A DNA stretch of 33,660 nt from CAKTOF01 sp964523945 (GTDB lineage Bacteria > Bacillota > Clostridia > Oscillospirales > Oscillospiraceae), in the NCBI GenBank assembly GCA_964523945.1, contig CAZGBU010000009.1, positions 1-33,660 of the forward strand, read 5' to 3'. Shown here piece by piece: positions 23,382 to 30,438 of the stretch. The notes under the pieces are model-generated. The model had not been told where the DNA came from, made no database searches, and saw nothing but the letters and a program-made list of their open reading frames with translations. The position numbers were made by a program, and so were the translations under genes. Each line of letters begins with the position of its first letter. The stretch's first letter is position 1.

Positions 23382-24314
23382 TCAGCCGAGTCCCCACTCG
23401 TCGATCATGCCATCGATGGTGCCATCGTCCAGCCACTGAACAATCAGTTCATCAATCGCGGCAGACAGGTCAGAGCCCTTCTGGGTTGCGACGCCGTACT
23501 CCTGCGGGGAGAAATCCTCCTCAATGTAGCTGCGGCCGTCGGTCTTGTAAATGGCCAGAATAGACTTGTCGACGCAGAACGCATCAATCTCGCCGGCAGC
23601 CAGCGCCGTGGAGATGTCCGGGTAGTCGGCATACTGCTGGAACGAGATTCCCTCAGTCCAGGTGTCGATCTCAAATGCATCGGCATTGTAGTTCTCGTCG
23701 GAGATCACGCCGGCCTCGATCATCGCCTCAACGAGCGCTTTGGCGGAGGTGGAACCGGACGAGACGCCGACCGTCTTACCCTCGAGGTCAGCAAGGGTCG
23801 TGATGCCGGAGGAATCCTCGACCAGGACCGTGATCGCGTCAGTGTAGTACGGCGTGCTGAAGTCCCAGGACTCCTTGCGCTCGTCGGTGATAGTGAACGT
23901 GGCAATGACGCAGTCAATATCGCCGGCATCCAGCAGCTCAGTACGGGTAGCGGCAGTGACGGTGGTGAACTCCACCTCGTCATAGCCCAGTGCCTCAGCC
24001 AGCATGTTGGCCAGGTCAATTTCAAAACCCTCGTACTCACCGGTCAGCGTGTCCTGATAGGCAAAGCCCTCAACGGCATTTTTAACGCCAACGCGAAATA
24101 CGCCGCCGTCCGCATAGGTTCCGCCCGTCTCTTCGCCGGACTCGCTGCCAGTCTGTTCGTCGCTGGAATCGCCGCCGGTCTCGCCCGATTCATTGGTGTC
24201 GTCGGTGCCGCTGTTGGTATCATCGGTCGTCGTACCCTCGTCCGAGCTGCACGCAGCGAGCGCGAACACGAGAACCAGCGCAAGCAGCAGTGCAAGCAGT
24301 CTTTTCAGTTTCAT
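23382..24314 (-). CDS. Polar amino acid ABC transporter binding lipoprotein
   Basis: The 310-residue precursor has a lipoprotein signal (lipobox LAAC, Cys22) and then an unusually long, low-complexity acidic Ser/Thr/Gly linker (about residues 23-68) before a family 3 solute-binding domain (VFRVGVKNAVEGFAYQD, GFEIDLANMLAEALGY, the hinge strand FSTPYYTDAITVLV, GKTVGVSSGSTSAKAL). The ligand is probably a polar or acidic amino acid such as glutamine, glutamate or cystine; the sequence alone does not decide. The ATG is preceded by AGGAGG. Confidence 0.93.
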   Translation of the reverse strand: MKLKRLLALLLALVLVFALAACSSDEGTTTDDTNSGTDDTNESGETGGDSSDEQTGSESGEETGGTYADGGVFRVGVKNAVEGFAYQDTLTGEYEGFEIDLANMLAEALGYDEVEFTTVTAATRTELLDAGDIDCVIATFTITDERKESWDFSTPYYTDAITVLVEDSSGITTLADLEGKTVGVSSGSTSAKALVEAMIEAGVISDENYNADAFEIDTWTEGISFQQYADYPDISTALAAGEIDAFCVDKSILAIYKTDGRSYIEEDFSPQEYGVATQKGSDLSAAIDELIVQWLDDGTIDGMIDEWGLG

Positions 24315-24376
24315 CGTGATTCCTCCTATTATTTGAGTGATATCTTGTACGCGCAGGTCGGCGCGCGTTGCAAGCT

Positions 24377-25099
24377 TCAGCGCAGGATCTTACTGAGGAA
24401 TGCCCGCGTACGCGGATTTTCCGGATTCTCAAAGAAATGCTCCGGCGTTCCCTCTTCGAGGATGCGCCCGTCGTCCATAAAGATGACGCGGTCCGCCACC
24501 TGGCGGGCAAAGCCCATCTCGTGCGTGACAACGACCATGGTGATGCTCTCCTGTGAGAGCCGGATCATGACGTCGAGCACCTCTTGCACCATCTCCGGAT
24601 CGAGCGCGCTGGTCGGCTCGTCAAACAGCAGGATCTTGCTCTGCGAGCACAGCGCACGCGCGATCGCCACACGCTGCTGCTGGCCGCCGGAGAGCGTCGA
24701 CGGATACACGCCGGCCTTGCTGGTCAGCCCGACCACATCAAGATAATGCTCCGCCAGCTCGACTGCCTCTTTTTTCGACTTCTTCTGGAGTTTAATCGGT
24801 GCAAGCGTCAGGTTTTCCAGCACCGTCTTGTGCGGATAGAGATTAAACTGTTGGAACACCATCGAGATCTTGGTGCGGTTGATGCGGGTTTTGTTCTTGT
24901 GGGTGAGCTGCTCATCGTCGATATAGACCTCGCCGCTCGTCGGTTCTTCCAGGAAGTTCATGCAGCGCACCGTAGTGGACTTGCCGGAGCCGGACGGTCC
25001 AATGATGACCAGCTTCTCCCCCTCGTTGACGGTGAGGTTGACATCCTTGAGAACATGCAGATCGCCAAAGCATTTATTGACGTTGACCATTTTGATCAT
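24377..25099 (-). CDS. glnQ: Polar amino acid ABC transporter ATPase
   Basis: The 240-residue ATPase has Walker A GPSGSGKST (about 34-42), a Q-loop in SMVFQQFNLYPHKTVLEN, signature LSGGQQQR, Walker B ILLFDEPTSALD and the switch His in VVVTHEMGFAR. It matches the GlnQ/ArtP type of the PAAT family, which drives uptake with the two permeases and binding protein encoded downstream. It is the first gene of the operon. GAGGAG lies about 9 nt before the ATG at 25099. The gene symbol reflects family resemblance, not proven substrate. Confidence 0.94.
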   Translation of the reverse strand: MIKMVNVNKCFGDLHVLKDVNLTVNEGEKLVIIGPSGSGKSTTVRCMNFLEEPTSGEVYIDDEQLTHKNKTRINRTKISMVFQQFNLYPHKTVLENLTLAPIKLQKKSKKEAVELAEHYLDVVGLTSKAGVYPSTLSGGQQQRVAIARALCSQSKILLFDEPTSALDPEMVQEVLDVMIRLSQESITMVVVTHEMGFARQVADRVIFMDDGRILEEGTPEHFFENPENPRTRAFLSKILR

Positions 25100-25200
25100 C
25101 AGCAGACGCTCCTCTCATTTCCATGCCGATGCATAATCCGTTTCGCCGGATTGCAAAGCAGCCGGCCGCGCCTCATGCGCTTTCGCACGGTAATGCAATA

Positions 25201-25229
25201 ATTATACCCTGCATTCTTGCAAATTTCAA
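25201..25229 (-). promoter_or_regulatory. Sigma-A promoter of amino acid ABC operon
   Basis: On the minus strand: TTGAAA (25229-25224), 17-nt spacer, perfect TATAAT (25206-25201), about 100 nt before the ATPase gene. Confidence 0.85.
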
Positions 25230-25407
25230 GGGAGATTTCTCGCATTTTCTGAACATATTTGATACTTCTGCAAGTTCACCATGCCAAATCTGCAAATTCA
25301 TCGGTTTTTCGGCGAAATTTCCTGTCCGTGACCGGAAACGGGCGCAGTTTGCCAGCGTGCTGCCCGGCATCCTGCAAATCTGGGGCAAAGATTTTACACG
25401 GTGACGA
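25230..25407. other. Non-coding A/T-richer spacer with repeated TGCAAATT-like words
   Basis: Between the divergent ABC-operon and mgtE promoters no gene is supported. The word (C/T)TGCAA(A/G)T recurs near 25217 (overlapping the ABC-operon promoter), 25268, 25290 and 25372. They could be regulator sites, but the copies are short and unevenly spaced. Confidence 0.4.
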
Positions 25408-25436
25408 TTGACAAAGCGAAAAAAATCACCTACTAT
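25408..25436 (+). promoter_or_regulatory. Sigma-A promoter of mgtE leader and mgtE
   Basis: Consensus TTGACA (25408-25413), 17-nt spacer, TACTAT (25431-25436). Transcription would start near 25443, giving a leader of about 200 nt before mgtE. Confidence 0.8.
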
Positions 25437-25496
25437 GAAATCCGGACCGGCTCCGGTTCGCTTTTATATTATATAATGTATCAAGGAGGGAACAGA

Positions 25497-25616
25497 ATGG
25501 ACGCTGGAAGTAATAACGGCACAACCGCTGGCCGACGACGCTGCCCGTCTTTCGGTGCCCTGTTCCCCTGGGCTTTGGCGTCGGCCGCCGTTTGCGCTTT
25601 TACTTCCGTTACTTAA
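25497..25616 (+). CDS. 39-codon leader ORF, possible one-helix membrane peptide
   Basis: ATG 25497 is 6 nt behind a very strong AAGGAGGG (25483-25490) and opens a 39-residue frame ending with TAA at 25614-25616, 27 nt before mgtE. The peptide has a polar start, three arginines (13-15) and then a hydrophobic run of about 20 residues (FGALFPWALASAAVCAFTSV), which fits a small inner-membrane peptide with positive-inside topology. I do not recognise it. It could be a leader peptide controlling mgtE, a small partner of the channel, or a chance frame in a structured leader. Confidence 0.45.
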   Translation: MDAGSNNGTTAGRRRCPSFGALFPWALASAAVCAFTSVT

Positions 25617-25630
25617 CCCCATGAAGTAAA
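25506..25630 (+). promoter_or_regulatory. Structured mgtE leader RNA with alternative pairing near the mgtE ribosome binding site
   Basis: Three nested helices can form: 25506-25513 with 25600-25607 (8 bp), 25515-25520 with 25587-25592 (6 bp) and 25530-25537 with 25579-25586 (8 bp), enclosing a 41-nt apical region with a GCCC/GGGC helix. The 3' strand of the outer helix (25599-25606, TTTACTTC) can instead pair with GAAGTAAA at 25623-25630, which runs into the mgtE ribosome binding site AAAGGAG (25628-25634). The two pairings exclude each other, as in a translational switch. It does not match the M-box (ykoK) magnesium riboswitch as I know it. Confidence 0.55.
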
Positions 25631-25643
25631 GGAGAAAAGCAAA

Positions 25644-27014
25644 ATGGCAGAACACACTGTGGTCGAGCACGCGCTCTCCGCGCTGCTCGACGAGAAGAAG
25701 TATGCCTCCCTGCGCGATATCCTGACCACAATGAATCCAACGGATATTGCGGCTATTTTTGCAGAGATGGAACAGGACCGTCTGCCGCTGCTGTTCCGCC
25801 TGCTGCCGAAAGAGCTCGCCGCCGAGACGTTTGTCGAGATGGAGCCGGAAGCGCAGGAGCTGCTGATCCGCGGCTTTTCCGACAACGAGCTGAAAGAAGT
25901 CCTTGACGAGCTCTATGTCGACGATGCCGTCGACCTGGTCGAAGAGATGCCGGCCAACGTGGTCAAACGCATCCTGCGGCAGGCCGATCCAGAGATGCGC
26001 ACGATGATCAACCAGATCCTGCGCTATCCCGAGGATTCCGCCGGCTCCATCATGACGACCGAATTCGTCACCCTCCGGCCGCATATGACTGTCGGTGAGG
26101 CGATCAAGCGCATTCGCCGTACCGGCGTCGACAAGGAAACCATATACAACTGTTATGTGACCGAAGACAAGACGCTCATCGGCATGATCTCGATCCGCAC
26201 GTTGCTGCTGGCCGATGACGACGAGATCATTGAGCAGATCATGGAGCCGAATGTCATCACCGTCAGCACGCTGACCGACAAGGAGGAAGTCGCACAGAAG
26301 TTCTCGAAATACGGGTTCCTCGCCCTGCCGGTCGTCGATCAGGAAAACCGTTTGGTCGGCATTACCACCGTCGACGATGCAATGGACGTCATGGAAGAGG
26401 AGACGACCGAGGACATCGAAAAGATGGCCGCCATCGCGCCGTCCGACCGGTCGTATATGCGCTCGAGTGTGCTGTCGATCTGGCGCAACCGCATCCCTTG
26501 GCTGTCGCTGCTGATGATCTCGGCCACATTCACCGGTATTATTATTACCCATTTTGAGACGGCGCTTGCAACACAGGTCGTCCTCGTCGGTTTCATCCCG
26601 ATGCTGACCGGCACAGGCGGCAACTCGGGCACGCAGTCATCCGTCACCGTCATCCGCGGCATCTCGCTCGGTGAGATTTCCTTTTCCGACTTGCCGCGCA
26701 TTATCTGGAAAGAGATCCGTGTGGCCGTGCTGTGCGGTCTGAGCCTGGCCGCGATCTGTTTCGTCAAGCTGCTGCTGATCGACCGACTTCTGCTCGGCAA
26801 CACAGGCGTTACCGTCATGGTTGCGCTCGTTGTGTGCGTAACGATGGCAATCACCGTGCTCTTCGCCAAAGTCGTCGGCTGCACACTGCCGCTGCTGGCC
26901 AAGCGCATCGGCTTCGACCCGGCCGTGATGGCCAGCCCATTCATCTCAACCATCGTCGACGCGCTGTCGCTGCTGGTTTACTTCGAGGTTGCGACGATTA
27001 TGCTCGGCCTGTAA
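25644..27014 (+). CDS. mgtE: MgtE magnesium channel
   Basis: The 456-residue protein has the full MgtE layout: an N-terminal helical superhelix domain (about 5-130), a pair of CBS domains (about 135-255; AGSIMTTEFVTLRP, IMEPNVITVSTL) and five C-terminal helices (about 285-456). Pore-lining signatures PMLTGTGGNSGTQSS and FDPAVMASPFISTIVDALSLL are present, including the conserved Asp of the Mg2+ site. MgtE lets Mg2+ in and is gated shut by cytoplasmic Mg2+ bound to the N and CBS domains. AAAGGAG at 25628-25634 precedes ATG by 9 nt. A long leader and strong terminator make this a self-contained transcription unit. Confidence 0.96.
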   Translation: MAEHTVVEHALSALLDEKKYASLRDILTTMNPTDIAAIFAEMEQDRLPLLFRLLPKELAAETFVEMEPEAQELLIRGFSDNELKEVLDELYVDDAVDLVEEMPANVVKRILRQADPEMRTMINQILRYPEDSAGSIMTTEFVTLRPHMTVGEAIKRIRRTGVDKETIYNCYVTEDKTLIGMISIRTLLLADDDEIIEQIMEPNVITVSTLTDKEEVAQKFSKYGFLALPVVDQENRLVGITTVDDAMDVMEEETTEDIEKMAAIAPSDRSYMRSSVLSIWRNRIPWLSLLMISATFTGIIITHFETALATQVVLVGFIPMLTGTGGNSGTQSSVTVIRGISLGEISFSDLPRIIWKEIRVAVLCGLSLAAICFVKLLLIDRLLLGNTGVTVMVALVVCVTMAITVLFAKVVGCTLPLLAKRIGFDPAVMASPFISTIVDALSLLVYFEVATIMLGL

Positions 27015-27043
27015 CCGCGGCCGCGTACCGCTCTGCACTGCCC

Positions 27044-27088
27044 AAAAGCCCCTGTTTCTCCCATGCCGGGTGAAACAGGGGCTTTTTT
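27044..27088. terminator. Terminator of mgtE, shared with convergent GNAT gene
   Basis: The 15-bp stem (27044-27058 with 27072-27086) and 13-nt loop end in TTTTTT (27083-27088). The T run touches the stop codon of the convergent acetyltransferase gene. Confidence 0.92.
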
Positions 27089-27705
27089 CAGGGCCTGTCT
27101 GCTGTTTTGGGGCCATGCAAGCAATGCAGCGGTTCCACATAATGCACCACAGATGTCTGCCAATACTTTTGGTAGACCCTGTCTGCATTGCCATCCAGAT
27201 TGCGCTGATACAGACGGAACGTCACCAATTTGTCCTTTGGCTGCCAGTGCTCTTCATAGGTATACTGATATTGCATCCCCAGCTTCTCCATGACCCGTCC
27301 GCTGCGCGGATTATCCCGGTCATGTGTCGCAGTCACATATGGGACGCCATCCTTCTGCGCCGCTTCCAGGAGCACGCTCCCCGCTTCCGCCGCAATGCCC
27401 CTGCCCCAGAACGCTTCCCGCAGACCATATCCCAGATCGCGGGCTTCGTCTGCGCTGATGTTGATATAGCCAATCGGGACATTGTCGCAGCGCAGGCAGA
27501 TTGCATATTGATATCCTTGCTGCTGTGCATAGCGTTCTTCAAAAAAGGCCCTTGCCTCCGCAAAAGAGCGCAGCGGATACCACGGCAGGAATGTGTTCGC
27601 ATTCTGCTCCCCAAATATTTGGAACAGCGCCGGCAGGTCATCCTGTGTAAACGCCCGCAGGATCAGACGCCGCGTATACAGGGTCTGCGTATCGGTTTGT
27701 CTCAT
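27088..27705 (-). CDS. GNAT-family acetyltransferase (RimJ/RimL type)
   Basis: The 205-residue protein has the RimJ/RimL-type start LYTRRLILRAFTQDDLPALF, the central YINISADEARDLGYGLREAFWGRGIAAEAG stretch (acetyl-CoA pyrophosphate loop of the Arg/Gln-x-x-Gly-x-Gly/Ala type, here WGRGIAAEA) and DRDNPRSGRVMEKLGM near the end. It transfers acetyl groups from acetyl-CoA to an amine; substrate unknown. The start is ATG 27705 because the homology starts there; its ribosome binding site is weak (GGTGG about 9 nt upstream), and an in-frame start at 27780 overlaps the rpoD terminator region. It follows rpoD on the same strand but behind a terminator. Confidence 0.85.
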   Translation of the reverse strand: MRQTDTQTLYTRRLILRAFTQDDLPALFQIFGEQNANTFLPWYPLRSFAEARAFFEERYAQQQGYQYAICLRCDNVPIGYINISADEARDLGYGLREAFWGRGIAAEAGSVLLEAAQKDGVPYVTATHDRDNPRSGRVMEKLGMQYQYTYEEHWQPKDKLVTFRLYQRNLDGNADRVYQKYWQTSVVHYVEPLHCLHGPKTADRP

Positions 27706-27778
27706 TCCAATCCACCCACAATTGTTTTTCCGCAGCAATGCACACTCGTCGATCGGGTCGGCGCAGTGCAAAACGGCC

Positions 27779-27812
27779 AAAAAGCCGGGACGGACCGTCG
27801 GTTCGTCCCGGT
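27779..27812 (-). terminator. Rho-independent terminator of rpoD
   Basis: On the minus strand: a 13-bp stem with two G-T pairs (27812-27800 with 27796-27784), a 3-nt loop and TTTTT (27783-27779). Confidence 0.85.
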
Positions 27813-27819
27813 CTGTGCG

Positions 27820-28944
27820 TCATGCGTAGAAGTCGCGGATCTTGCGCGCGCGCGAGGGGTGGCGCAGCTTGCGGATCGCCTTATTCTCGATCTGCCGGAT
27901 ACGCTCACGCGTGACGCCGAACATCTTGCCGACTTCCTCGAGCGTGTGCTGGCGGCCGTCATAGAGGCCGTAGCGCATACGGAGCACCTCGGCCTCGCGC
28001 TCCGTCAGCGTTTTGAGCAGATCATCGAGCGCCTCGGCCAGCAGCATATTGGCTGTGGCCTCTGCCGGACCGAGCATATTCTCGTCCTCGACAAACGAGC
28101 CGATTGTCGTATCCTCCTCGTCGCCGACCGGCGTATCGAGCGAGAGCGTGTCGGCCGCGGTGCGCAGCGCCTCGGCCACCTTGTCACACGGCAGATTCAG
28201 CTCCTCGGCGACCTCTTCCATCGTCGGCTCTCGGCCGAGCTGCTGCGTCAACTGCCGGCTGCACCGGGTCGCCTTGTTGATCACCTCTACCATATGCACC
28301 GGCACGCGGATCGTTCTCGCCTGATCCGCGATGGCGCGGGTGACTGCCTGCCGAATCCACCAGGTCGCATATGTAGAGAACTTGTTTCCCTTTGTATAGT
28401 CGAATTTCTCGACCGCGCGGATCAGGCCGGTGTTGCCCTCCTGGATCAAATCCAGAATGTGCATACCGCGGCCGGAGTATTTCTTGGCGATGGAAACCAC
28501 CAGGCGAAGATTCGACTCGATCAACCGTGCCTTGGCCTGCTCGTCGCCCTCGGCCACACGGCGCGCAAGCGTCTGCTCCTCCTCCACTGTCAGCAGCGGG
28601 ACCTGGCCGATCTCCTTCAGATACATCCGAACCGGGTCGTCGAGGCTATACTCGGCCGCGAGCTCGACCGGATCGATCAGCTCGGCTTCTTCCTCGGCGG
28701 CCTGTGACTCGTCCGTCGGCTCAAGCTCCAGCTCTTCGCCGACGATCTGAATCCCCATGGACTCCAGGACGTCATAGATCTGTTCAATTCGCTCGACGGA
28801 CAGCGACATTCCCTCCAGCACAGCAAGCAGCTCTTGAGAGCGGATGGTGCCTTCTTTCTTCCCTCTCTTGATCAGCGCCTGCAGCTGCTGTGGGATCGCC
28901 TGCTCGTTTTTTTCCGACTTTCCCGTTTGTTTGGCCTTTGCCAT
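27820..28944 (-). CDS. rpoD: Primary RNA polymerase sigma factor SigA/RpoD
   Basis: The 374-residue sigma-70 factor has region 1.1 (helical N-terminus to about 70), an acidic linker (ELELEPTDESQAAEEEAEL), region 1.2 DDPVRMYLKEIGQVPLL, region 2 NLRLVVSIAKKYSGRGMHILDLIQEGNTGLIRAVEKF with KFSTYATWWIRQAV for -10 reading, region 3, and region 4 EEVGKMFGVTRERIRQIENKAIRKLRHP for -35 reading. This fits the TTGACA/TATAAT promoters across the window. MAKAKQ at 28944 is chosen over upstream in-frame starts because of AAGGG about 8 nt upstream. dnaG, often upstream of rpoD, is absent; here rpoD has its own promoter. Confidence 0.96.
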   Translation of the reverse strand: MAKAKQTGKSEKNEQAIPQQLQALIKRGKKEGTIRSQELLAVLEGMSLSVERIEQIYDVLESMGIQIVGEELELEPTDESQAAEEEAELIDPVELAAEYSLDDPVRMYLKEIGQVPLLTVEEEQTLARRVAEGDEQAKARLIESNLRLVVSIAKKYSGRGMHILDLIQEGNTGLIRAVEKFDYTKGNKFSTYATWWIRQAVTRAIADQARTIRVPVHMVEVINKATRCSRQLTQQLGREPTMEEVAEELNLPCDKVAEALRTAADTLSLDTPVGDEEDTTIGSFVEDENMLGPAEATANMLLAEALDDLLKTLTEREAEVLRMRYGLYDGRQHTLEEVGKMFGVTRERIRQIENKAIRKLRHPSRARKIRDFYA

Positions 28945-29034
28945 ACAGCACACCCTTGTTCCCAGCATAACCGGCGGGCGGGGTCTAGCGTCCTCGCTCC
29001 CCACACGGTTTTACACAATCCAATCTAACTTATG

Positions 29035-29063
29035 ATTATATACTTCTCGTTCCAACATGACAA
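29035..29063 (-). promoter_or_regulatory. Sigma-A promoter of rpoD
   Basis: On the minus strand: TTGTCA (29063-29058), 17-nt spacer, perfect TATAAT (29040-29035), giving an 85-nt leader. Confidence 0.85.
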
Positions 29064-29161
29064 CAGTTTTTTGTCTAATTTTGCACTTTCGGTGAATCTG
29101 TCGGCTCTTCTCCCCACAGCATTCCCAAAAAGCGGGCGATGCATACATAGTATATGTGCGT

Positions 29162-30370
29162 TCAGGAAGATTCTGCCTCCAGTTTTTTTCGAACCGCCGT
29201 CAGGAATTCCAGACTTGTCACGACCTGCGGTGTTCCCCTCTCCCACAGGGCGGCCAGGTCACCGGTCATCACGCCGGATTCGATGACACCGACGCATGTG
29301 CGCTCGAGCCGGTCGGCAAACGCAGCCAGCTCCGGCAGTGCGTCGAGCGCCGCGCGGCGGCGCAGCGCACCGGTCCAGGCGAAGATCGTCGCCATGGGAT
29401 TTGTCGAAGTCTGCTCTCCGTTCAAGTAGCGGTAATAATGGCGTGTCACCGTGCCATGCGCCGCCTCATATTCATACTTTCCGTCCGGCGAGACAAGCAC
29501 CGACGTCATCATGGCCAGAGAACCGAACGCCGTCGAGACCATGTCGCTCATCACATCGCCGTCGTAGTTCTTGCAGGCCCAGACAAAGCCGCCCTCAGAG
29601 CGGATCACGCGAGCAATGGCGTCGTCAATCAGCGTATAGAAATAAGTCAGCCCTGCCTGCTCAAATTTCTCGCGGTATTCGTGCTCGTAGACCTGCTCAA
29701 ACACCGTGCGGAAGCGGCCGTCGTAGACCTTTGCAATCGTGTCCTTGGCCGAGAACCACAGATCCTGTCCAACGCTGAGCGCATAGGCAAAGCACGCGCG
29801 CGCAAACGACGCAATCGAGCTGTCTTTATTGAATTGGCCGGACACGACGCCCGGGCACTCAAACTCATAGATCGTCTGGCGTGTCTCATTCCCGTCCCGG
29901 TCGGTGAATACCAGCTCGGCACGTCCTTCGGGCACGCGCAGCTCCGTTGCCTTGTACACGTCGCCGTAGGCATGGCGGGCAAGTGTGATCGGCCGGCGCC
30001 AGTTACGCACCACCGGGCTGATCCCGTTGACCAGAATCGGCGTGCGGAACACGGTGCCGTCCAGCGCAGCGCGGATGGTGCCGTTTGGGCTTTTCCACAT
30101 CTCGGTCAGGTTGTATTCCGTCATTCGGTCTGCATTGGGCGTGATAGTCGCGCACTTGACGCCGACACCATATTCGGCGATGGCAGCCGCCGCATCGAGT
30201 GTCACCTGGTCGCGCGTACGGTCGCGCTCGGGTAAACCAAGGTCAAAGTAGACGGTTTTGAGCGCAACAAACGGCTCGAGCAGCTCCTGTTTGATCTGCC
30301 GCCACAGGATGCGGGTCATTTCGTCGCCGTCGAGCTCGACGAGCGGCGTTTTCATCACAATCTTTTTCAC
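29162..30370 (-). CDS. icd: NADP-dependent isocitrate dehydrogenase (eukaryote-like type)
   Basis: The 402-residue enzyme oxidises isocitrate to 2-oxoglutarate with CO2 release, supplying carbon for glutamate and NADPH. Key features are VELDGDEMTRILW near the N-terminus, the substrate serine loop in TEMWKSPNGTIRAALDGTVFR, the metal-binding ENYDGDV-like KNYDGDVMSDMV, and the cofactor loop EAAHGTVTRHYYRY. This is the homodimeric type found in mitochondria and some bacteria, not the E. coli type. The start is GTG 30370, with GGAG 7 nt upstream. It has its own promoter and stands alone. Confidence 0.94.
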   Translation of the reverse strand: MKKIVMKTPLVELDGDEMTRILWRQIKQELLEPFVALKTVYFDLGLPERDRTRDQVTLDAAAAIAEYGVGVKCATITPNADRMTEYNLTEMWKSPNGTIRAALDGTVFRTPILVNGISPVVRNWRRPITLARHAYGDVYKATELRVPEGRAELVFTDRDGNETRQTIYEFECPGVVSGQFNKDSSIASFARACFAYALSVGQDLWFSAKDTIAKVYDGRFRTVFEQVYEHEYREKFEQAGLTYFYTLIDDAIARVIRSEGGFVWACKNYDGDVMSDMVSTAFGSLAMMTSVLVSPDGKYEYEAAHGTVTRHYYRYLNGEQTSTNPMATIFAWTGALRRRAALDALPELAAFADRLERTCVGVIESGVMTGDLAALWERGTPQVVTSLEFLTAVRKKLEAESS

Positions 30371-30400
30371 AGCGATACTCCGTTCTTTTGGGATTTTTCT

Positions 30401-30429
30401 ATCATAATATAGTGTGCTGTCCGTGTAAA
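30401..30429 (-). promoter_or_regulatory. Sigma-A promoter of icd
   Basis: On the minus strand: TTTACA (30429-30424), 17-nt spacer, TATGAT (30406-30401), about 30 nt before the GTG. Confidence 0.7.
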
Positions 30430-30438
30430 CCCCTGTTT

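Noticed and set aside
22959..24746. Plus-strand open frame of 595 codons
   Set aside because: It lies opposite the binding protein, permease and ATPase genes, which carry clear family motifs; the translated product has no recognisable domain. GC-rich codon bias opens long frames on the opposite strand.
25443..25643. M-box (ykoK) magnesium riboswitch before mgtE
   Set aside because: It would be the expected element, but I could not find its conserved core in the leader. A covariance search would settle this.
26989..28707. Plus-strand open frame of 572 codons
   Set aside because: It runs antisense to the GNAT and rpoD genes and through two terminators; no domain is seen.
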